A DNA stretch of 64,000 nt from assembly GCA_021029095.1 (NCBI GenBank), contig JAJOHG010000001.1, forward strand, positions 496,001 through 560,000. Reading direction: 5' to 3'. A model generated the notes under the pieces. That model did not search any database and was not told where the DNA came from. It worked only from the letters and a program-made list of their open reading frames with translations. How positions within the stretch are numbered: position 1 is the stretch's first letter; every line of letters starts with the position of its first letter. The DNA comes from Phellopilus nigrolimitatus (taxonomy: Eukaryota > Basidiomycota > Agaricomycetes > Hymenochaetales > Hymenochaetaceae). Below are positions 57,334 to 64,000 of this stretch, piece after piece. The position numbers and the translations under genes were made by a program.

Positions 57334-58808
57334 TCAAGCCACCTTCTCCTCCACGACGGGAATGTACAGCTTGTCCATGAGGTTCTGCACCGGACCGTGA
57401 GTGCTCTTCTCTGGCAGCTCGAGCTCGGTCATCGGCGGGAGGTTCATCAGAATTGCGCGCGGTCCCGTACGTCTTTTCCTTCGTACAGCACCTCGTAGAT
57501 CTAATTCGCAGAAGTCCGTTCGTTAGCAACTCGATATCACATAACTTGGTAGCTCGCTCGACTTACCCCTTTCGCGATCGGGGCGTTGACACCCAGGTCG
57601 TCGATAATCGCCTTCAGGCCCTTCGACGTCGTGACACCCTCCGCGACACTCCCAAGGGTGCGGATAATCTCGTCAAGCTTTTCGCCTTTACCCAGCCGGT
57701 ATCCGACCGTGTGGTTTCGGCTCGTGGGCGAGCTGCACGTCAAGAAGAGGTCGCCGACGCCTGCCAGCGAGAGGAAGGTCAATGGCGACTGCGCCAGTAC
57801 GCAGCGCCAATACGCGTCATTTCAGCCAGGCCTCTAGGTGATGAGCACTGAAATAGGCCATAAGCACACGACCTCTGACAAAGTAGACTATTCTTGCTAC
57901 TCACTCGCTCTGGTGTTGTCTTCGAACCCGAGGCCGTCCGCGATTCCGCAAGCAATTGCGTACACATTTTTCAAAGCGCCCGCAAGCTCGATGCCGATCG
58001 GGTCGCTGCCCATATAGCTGTGTGTCGAAGCATGTCAGCGTATTTGCAAAGGGATCAGACGACATGGACAACTGACCATCGGAACCATGGCTGATGGAAC
58101 ACTTGGGAGACGCGCAGAGCGTGCTCCTTGGATAGCGACGCGATAGAGACGGATGTTGGCTGCCTCCGTATAACTAGAAGAAGCGCGCATGTCAGCCACC
58201 AAGACAAAATATATCAGTTATAAGGTTCGCTTACTTTCTTTCGCGAATGAGGGTCCAGACTGGGTGCTGACGTCAGCACGCTAAACAAATAGGTCTCAAA
58301 CTTGGACTTACGAGGAACGTCGCAACCCTGGCGATCTCCGGCCCGCATGTGTCCGCGATGATCTCGAGCGTCAATGCATGCGTAGAGGTCTCGATACCCT
58401 TGTTTACGAAAATGAGGAGCGGGAGGTTGTTCTCATCGAATCGCGGGCGCAGTTCGGTGAGGGTTTTCCTGAATAGACTAACTGAGATGAGTCTATCGTG
58501 AAAGAAGACAGGACGTCGATACACACCTAAGACCTTGGGTCGGAATAGCGAAGAGCAGGACGTCGAGGCTCCGGATTATTTCAGCCGAAGGCAGCTCGGG
58601 CCCTATCGCAGTGATGCTCGCCGGGAAAGTGGTGGTCTTTCAAGTACTCGGAGTTGCGGTGGTGGTCGTTGAAGAACTTGACTTGGTACTCGGAGCGCGA
58701 CCAGAGGAGGACGTCGTGCTCAGAGTCGCCGAGATGGTCTGCGAGGCAGCTACCGAAGTTGCCTGCGCCGAGAACGCAGATGCGGGACTTGGGAGGAGAG
58801 GTAGTCAT
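57334..58808 (-). CDS. gpd1: NAD-dependent glycerol-3-phosphate dehydrogenase, several frame shifts
   Basis: The first exon starts at 58808 and ends at 58527. The Rossmann motif is [19 protein letters not shown] (GxGxxG). [90 protein letters not shown] and [15 protein letters not shown] follow in family order. It reduces dihydroxyacetone phosphate to glycerol-3-phosphate. The frame breaks near 58622 (FP/ASITAIG), near 57835 ([13 protein letters not shown]), near 57805 (AAY/AQSPLTF) and near 57465 ([11 protein letters not shown]). No key residue is lost, so the breaks look like sequence errors. Stop TGA is at 57334-57336. Confidence 0.85.
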
Positions 58809-59867
58809 ACTGAAGATATGAGCAGGGATAGGAGAAATAGTTTGTTGGAGAGGTATGTGGGACGAGAATGAGAGGCGTTGGTGACTTGAAAAAATTTAAG
58901 ACGAAACTGCAGGGGTTATATAGGAGATTTGGAGTGCAAACTCAGGGACGCGTCTGCGTACATAATCCCGAACGAAGAGTGGAGCAAGTGGAGACCAGCC
59001 GTGTGTCGGGGGCGCATCTCATTCGGCGCGGCCTTCTACTCATCCGCCAATCGACAACGCGTGCATGTCGCCAACGTCCGCCGCGCTTTCCGCATCTAGC
59101 CGAGACCCCATTCAGCATAGCCGGCTCCCGGTCTCCGTACAATTAAAGGGTTCGAACACCCATGCCGACCCTACTTTCGCCCGGCAAGCCACTTAGAGTC
59201 CTCCAATCCTTCCGAGACGTCGCCTACTCTTCCAATTCCCCTCTATGAACTCCATGCAAAATTTCAAGTTCTCCGACGATAACATGAACATGTTTTAGAC
59301 AAACAACAATAGTTAGACGCAGAAAGAATCCGCTTACATCACTATCCAGAGCAAGCGCGATTACCTATCTATTCCTATATATGGATATGGCCAACAAAAA
59401 TCTTTGGTTGTGGACAGACTTGTACATAACCCCCGAATTTTCTTCCACGTTATCGCTCCAAAGCCCTCTTTACCCGAGCCACGCATTTTCTCTTCGTTTG
59501 ACCAAAACGATCTGTTTTTTCTTCTTCTTTTTATGCGTTCCTAGCGGCGGTGCTGTTGCGTGGAAGATAACATCGGCAGCAGTTCGGCATTCGAGGAGTG
59601 GCCCGAGTGGCCGTGAGATCTTATTATTTCCTTTCGTGGGACTTTGCGCGCCACGTCGGCCAGGCACCCGCTCGACCGTCTGAGCTGCAGGAGTCCGTCA
59701 TCGTCTAAACAGCTGCGCTTTCTCTACTACCTCTCTACTTATTTTAAACTATTTCGTTTCTCTTTCTGATTGCTATCTTCGTGCCGCGCAGGAGATCATC
59801 CGGAATCTGTAGTTTTTTTTCCTCCTAATTTTTCTTGTTTAATTACACACGCTATCGCCTCGACGCA
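58809..59867. other. Intergenic region, divergent promoters
   Basis: About 1.06 kb between divergent genes. The half near 59868 is T/C-rich (59500-59850). No gene supported. Confidence 0.5.
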
Positions 59868-61257
59868 ATGCCCATCCAAGACCGGACAAACGAGTTCAGG
59901 GCGTGTGTGGAGTCTATCCGTACACGCTCATCGGCTTCCCCGCGCCTGGCCGAGCAGAGACAACGGCTGCTGCAGAACAATGGAAAGGAAGGGAGCAAGA
60001 GTGACTTTACCCGGATGGCGAGTGCCATCGGGAAGGACATTAGCACAACAACAATCAAGCTCGGGAAGCTGGCTCAATGTGAGTACGCAAACCCTCAATT
60101 ATTGTTTGGGGACTAATCCCAACGTCATGCAGTGGCGAAACGCAAGACGTTGTTCGACGATAGACCAGTAGAAATCAGTGTACGTCCATGAACTTTCGCT
60201 TCGGCTTGTTACACTTCTCAACTTCGTCCGCGGGGGATTTTTTTTTTTTTCAGGAACTCACATACATCATCAAGCAAGACATTGCGGGTATCAACAAGCA
60301 GATTGCTTCCCTCCAGTCGTACCTCAAGCAGCGGAATGCGCAAAGTACGAAGTCGCCCGTGAACAAGCAGGTAGACGAGCACAACTCGAATGTGGTGATG
60401 CTGCTGCAGAGTAAGCTTGCGAGCACGAGTATGACCTTTAAAGACGTACTTGAGGTTCGAACTCAAGTAAGTGGCTCTTTGCTTATGTTTCAGCAATAGT
60501 CTAACGAGGACATTATTAGAATATGAAGGAGTCGAAGGACCGAACAGAACAATTCATGTCTTCAACCGCAGCAGCGGCAAATCAAACACCTGCAAGTGCG
60601 TCAAGCCATCCAATCTCTGTGTTTTAGGTCTTGTGCCAACGTTACTGTCAGACTCCCTGCTTTTTGGAAGCCAGAGGAATGGTGACCCTATGGGCGACGG
60701 GAGCGCGTCGCGGCCAGATACAAAAGGCAAGGGACGCGCGCGACCGAACGGAGATGTTCTTGCTTTGGACCTCGTGTCGGCGGAAGAGGGATACGGGAAC
60801 GCGAGCGGGCCTTACGCGCAGATGCAACTTGTGGAGCAGCAGGTGCGCCCATCATATCTTCCTAGCTTCTTTTTGACACGAACGCGACCTCGAAGGATGA
60901 TTATATCCAATCGCGCTCGACTGCTATCGAGTCTATTGAATCAACGATCGCAGAGCTTGGTCAGATATTCACGCAACTCGCAAACATGGTTGCAGAGCAG
61001 CGCGAAACGGTGCAGAGGATAGACGCGGATACACTTGACATCGCCTCGAACGTGTCCGGCGCACAGCGGGAGCTGTTGAAGTACTATGCAAGTATATCAA
61101 GCAATCGGTGGCTGATGTTGAAGGTCTTCGGTGTTCTCATTGTTTTCGTGAGTGGCCGCTTGTCAATTTTAGTCCCCCTTAACTTAAAAATACGACCGAT
61201 GCTAATCTTGGACCTGTTGTCTCTTGATAGTTCCTGGTTTTTATTCTTGTGTCATAG
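59868..61257 (+). CDS. sed5: Syntaxin Sed5, Golgi Qa-SNARE
   Basis: Seven exons: 59868-60078, 60133-60179, 60254-60466, 60520-60595, 60652-60842, 60896-61147 and 61231-61257, all in frame, giving 338 residues. The N-terminus MPIQDRTNEFRACVESIR is the Sed5/syntaxin-5 peptide that binds Sly1. The SNARE helix runs from STAIESIESTIAELGQIFTQ through LANMVAEQRETVQRIDADT, with the ionic-layer Gln in FTQLANMVAEQRE. A membrane anchor follows (WLMLKVFGVLIVF then FLVFILVS). It mediates ER-to-Golgi and intra-Golgi vesicle fusion. The last exon is 27 bases and completes the anchor. Confidence 0.93.
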
Positions 61258-61475
61258 ACTCGAATTCGTTAGACTCGGACTCGTTCATACTCATCCATAC
61301 CCTTGCTATAATTCACAATCTCGATTTGCGGACTGCTTTTCTTACAAAGTCCTCGAGAGAGTCGGGCCACTCCTGTTTCGTCTTGCTGAAGTTTGAAAAA
61401 CGAATAAGGATAGGAGAATACACCGAAGAACTAGGAATGAAGAAAGATAGGCCGCTGAAGGAGGATACACTGCAA

Positions 61476-62677
61476 TCAACCAACTGGAATAGCGTTAACT
61501 CCTGTTCCGTGATCCTTCTGTCGTTTCCCTCGCTTCTTTTCATGTTTTTTCCCTCCGCGGTGTGGCGTGCTCCCGTCATCTGCTTCAGGAACTGTCCATG
61601 TTCGCTTATGAAGTGGCATCTGATCGGCTCCTGAAGTCGTCGAATGCCGCTGTGGACGCTCTGACTCTGCATCTCCGTCCTTTCCGCCCGCCTCATGTTG
61701 TTTCCGTAGAAGCTTTGTCTGTTCGAAACCGCGCACCGTGTCAATTCACACAGGGCAAGCAAAGAACCTAATGAGAAAGACGCACTCTCTGCGTTGCAAG
61801 ACCACGATTTCGATCCTTTACTTTGTTGAGCCGCTTATCGCTTTTGCCCCCGCCGCCGGCTGTGAGCTCGACATTAATCATACGCCCCTCGAGCTCGGAC
61901 TGGTGCAACTTCAGGCCCTGCTGCAGCGCATTCCTGTGGCTAAACTCGAGGAAAGCGCAGCCCTTGGACTTGGTGGGTGTCCCGGCCTTCGGAGTGAGTA
62001 GGCGCACCTGCGGGGCGGATCTGAGCGACGGGTCGCCATGTTTCATCAGCTAAGGTTTAATGGGCAGACCTGAGATAGGGGGAGAGAAGAACGCTGCTAC
62101 GCACCGCAGACTGCAAAGTGGGCGAGGATGGCTTCCTTTGATGTTGAGTATTTGAGATTACCTGGTAGCAACGCGAGAAAGAAAGAAAGAAGATTGAGCA
62201 GGCTGGGAGAGGAGAGAGGAGCAGGTGCGCACCGACGAATAAGATGTATCGTGATTTCGAATTCTCCTTGGTGTCGCCGGCGGCCTCGTTCTCAATCTCG
62301 TTGGCGCTATTACCTGCCTTCCTCTTCTGTTTCTTCGCCTTTGGCGAGTTTTCCGTAGCAGAGTCACGGACTGCACCTCCTGCTCTGCCCAGATCGCCCT
62401 CGTCCCGTTTTCGTTTATTGGGCGGCTTCTTGTGCTCCACGTCCACGTTATTATCTGCCTCGCGTGCCCGAATTGATTTGGGCTCCCCCTTTTTCTCTTT
62501 TCGCTCTGATAAGGTCGGGGGAGGCTCATCAAATGGCAGCAGGTCCTGCGTGTCCTGGTTTTCGCTGAGGGGGATGTCACCGCCAGGGGCGTCTGGCTTG
62601 CCCTTGCCCTTCTTTTGGCGGAAGGCGAGGCCCTTCCGTTGTTTTTTTGTGAGTTTCTGCGATGTGGGTGCGTCCAT
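61476..62677 (-). CDS. Nucleolar RRM protein, Nop6-like
   Basis: Exons: from 62677 to about 62232, a middle exon near 62100-62165, then one ending 61786, and 61476-61718. The N-terminus is basic (SQKLTKKQRKGLAFRQKKGK). One RRM follows: RNP2 YILFVGNLKYSTSKEA and RNP1-like KSKGCAFLEFSHRNALQQGL. The tail is basic (GGKKHEKKRGKRQKD). This matches the Nop6-type RNA-binding proteins involved in small-subunit biogenesis. Between VC at the end of the middle exon and GDPSLRSAPQVRLLTP the frame does not connect by any intron I can find; one extra base near 62037 would explain it. Confidence 0.75.
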
Positions 62678-63034
62678 GGCGGCTAGATACGAAGTGGACG
62701 GGGCAGTTGCTGTACTAAGATCAAAGAAGGAGAGATGGATGTCGGGAATATGAAAGCTCCTTTGCTACACGTGCCGGACGAGAGGCAAGCGAACAACTGG
62801 CAGACTGCAGAACACAGACGACTGCTCTTGATTCTTGATTCCTTGCCGCTGCCGCCTGAGTGAGATGGTGAGCAGGTCGCTGTCGTTGTCGGTCGCATTC
62901 AACACGCCGTCGACTGCGGCGTCGGCGTCGTCGCGCACGGTGAGAAAATAATGAAGCATAGCCGTGGCAGATAAATAACTATATACAAACGCGCTTTCCT
63001 TCTACTTTCGCAGTCAGATGCTCAGGCCGTATTT
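62678..63034. promoter_or_regulatory. Divergent promoter region
   Basis: 357 bases between two divergent genes. An ATG at 63018 lies 17 bases before the chosen start of the plus gene, in another frame, and could lower its translation. Confidence 0.4.
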
Positions 63035-64000
63035 ATGGACAAGAGCCGCCGCCTTTCCCGCCGCCCGTCCAATACAACTCCTTCCGCTCCTCGTTGGCGA
63101 CGCCCGTCGTTCAGATCCAGAGTCGACGCCGACGACGCTGCTCCCGCCCTCGCGCCGGCGCCCGACAGTCGTGAGCAGATCAAGAAGCTCCTGCGCGACA
63201 GAGACGACGACGGCGCGGCGAGCGACAAGGACAGCGAGTGCAGCAGACCCATGAAGGCTCTTGAGGAGCAGGCTCAGCGCCAACAGCTCCTCAGTGCCTC
63301 CGCCGTCGACCTCCCCGTCGCCTCCACCTCCCTCGTCCCCGACTTCCTCCCCGTCCAGCCCATACAGGACATTCCCGCTCTCGGGCCCGGGCCGTCGTTC
63401 AAATCCAAGTACAATCTGCACAACCCCGTCGGTCCACCATGGTACAAGAACCACCATCTCATCCCCCGCAAGCCCCCCTCTTCCACGTTCTCCCCGACCT
63501 TTCCTCCGATGCGCACGGCCATAGGCGCCGGCACCTTCGCTGACGTCGGCCGCATGCCCGGCCCGAGCAGGACGCCCTCGGAGTCCCCGCTCGCGACCCC
63601 TAACGCCTCCCAGACGCGTCTGGGCGAGGGCTTCGCCGCAGCCCCTGGCGCGCGCTCGCGCAAGGTCTCCCAGACCGCCCACGACAATGTCGATATGCTC
63701 GACGGTACGGACCCGTGGGGAACGAACTGGCACCACCAGTCGCCATATGACGTCGGGGGGCTGAACACTCCTCCAGTGCAAGAAGTGCGGCTCTATTTTC
63801 GTTCAAGTCTGATCCTTTTTCCTGACTAACCTTCTCTTTCTGCTGAATCCCAGACGCAAGGCACAGGGCAGCAGAACGTCGAGTGCAACCCGGCAGAACG
63901 GGAGGCTGCCAAACCCCTCTCCGCTTTCGCAGTCGACCTCCGCGGTCCATCTTGCAGATCAGGCACCGCTCGCCACTATCCCGCAGCGCAAGCGCACGCT
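63035..64000 (+). CDS. Ser/Pro-rich hypothetical protein, 5' part
   Basis: Exon 1 is 63035 to about 63783 and exon 2 starts at 63861 (AAG acceptor) and runs off the window. This acceptor gives SRTSSATRQNGRLPNPSPLS and STSAVHLADQAPLATIPQRK, which read as real protein; the CAG acceptor nine bases earlier gives a worse frame. Exon 1 begins MDKSRRLSRRPSNTTPSAPR and contains PSFKSKYNLHNPVGPPWYKN and HHLIPRKPPSSTFSPTFPPM, probably the most conserved part. I do not recognise the family. Confidence 0.6.

Noticed and set aside
59148..59165. GGGTTCGAACACCC resembling a tRNA T arm
   Set aside because: No matching anticodon, D arm or acceptor stem in the 60 bases upstream.
63841..63850. CAG acceptor before ACGCAAGG in the last gene
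   Set aside because: It yields a frame with weaker protein character; the AAG acceptor at 63858-63860 fits better.

Overview
The window is nuclear DNA of a filamentous basidiomycete, most likely an Agaricomycete. Genes are dense, lie on both strands, and are cut by many introns of about 45-65 bases with GTRNGY donors and YAG or AAG acceptors. The gene content is fungal: PacC, TAF1 without a bromodomain, ADE5,7, Sed5, a fungal PLC-like phosphodiesterase and MAPEG. I rebuilt exon chains by hand from splice signals, frame and family similarity; no alignment was run.

Layout. 1-1159: 3' part of a Ser-rich protein. 3066-7569: RRM protein. 9322-11132 (-): putative CCHH zinc-finger regulator. 11446-12972 (-): GPI-type PLC-like phosphodiesterase. 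13229-13921: PAP2 phosphatase. 14025-14540 (-): rhodanese. 14729-16457 (-): Hst3/4-type sirtuin. 16667-17310: decayed AIG2-like gene. 17461-18197 (-): myosin regulatory light chain. 18526-19768 (-): RanGAP. 19968-21630 (-): mitochondrial seryl-tRNA synthetase. 21738-23188: RFC small subunit. 23401-25416 (-): VHS/GAT protein. 25602-26855 (-): UTP11. 27020-27979: UreF. 28072-28540 (-): GNAT relic. 28945-30081 (-): SDR. 30406-31545 (-): methyltransferase. 31546-33753: gene-poor. 33754-36575 (-): PacC/RIM101, with a long upstream region holding eight GCCARG sites. 37767-39437 (-): mitochondrial ribosomal protein mL38. 39641-43361 (-): TAF1. 43570-44826: PA28-type proteasome activator. 44928-46637 (-): RRB1/GRWD1. 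47485-48353: microsomal GST-3. 48707-50414: Ser/Pro-rich protein. 50679-53483: ADE5,7. 54093-56426 (-): ankyrin plus CCCH protein. 57334-58808 (-): glycerol-3-phosphate dehydrogenase. 59868-61257: Sed5 syntaxin. 61476-62677 (-): nucleolar RRM protein. 63035-end: unknown Ser-rich protein, cut by the window edge.

The genes are mostly housekeeping and form no obvious pathway cluster. Several pairs are divergent over 100-260 bases: SerRS/RFC, UTP11/UreF, TAF1/PA28 and PLC/PAP2.

Two themes stand out. First, many conserved exons carry one- or two-base shifts that break the frame without other decay (RanGAP, GPD, PacC, VHS/GAT, SDR, ankyrin-CCCH and others), which looks like an unpolished assembly. 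Second, splicing is unusual in places: 5-base and 9-base micro-exons in the PA28 gene, a 12-base first exon in TAF1, and two GC-AG introns. No CRISPR array, rRNA, convincing tRNA, intact transposon or new defence-like system was seen.
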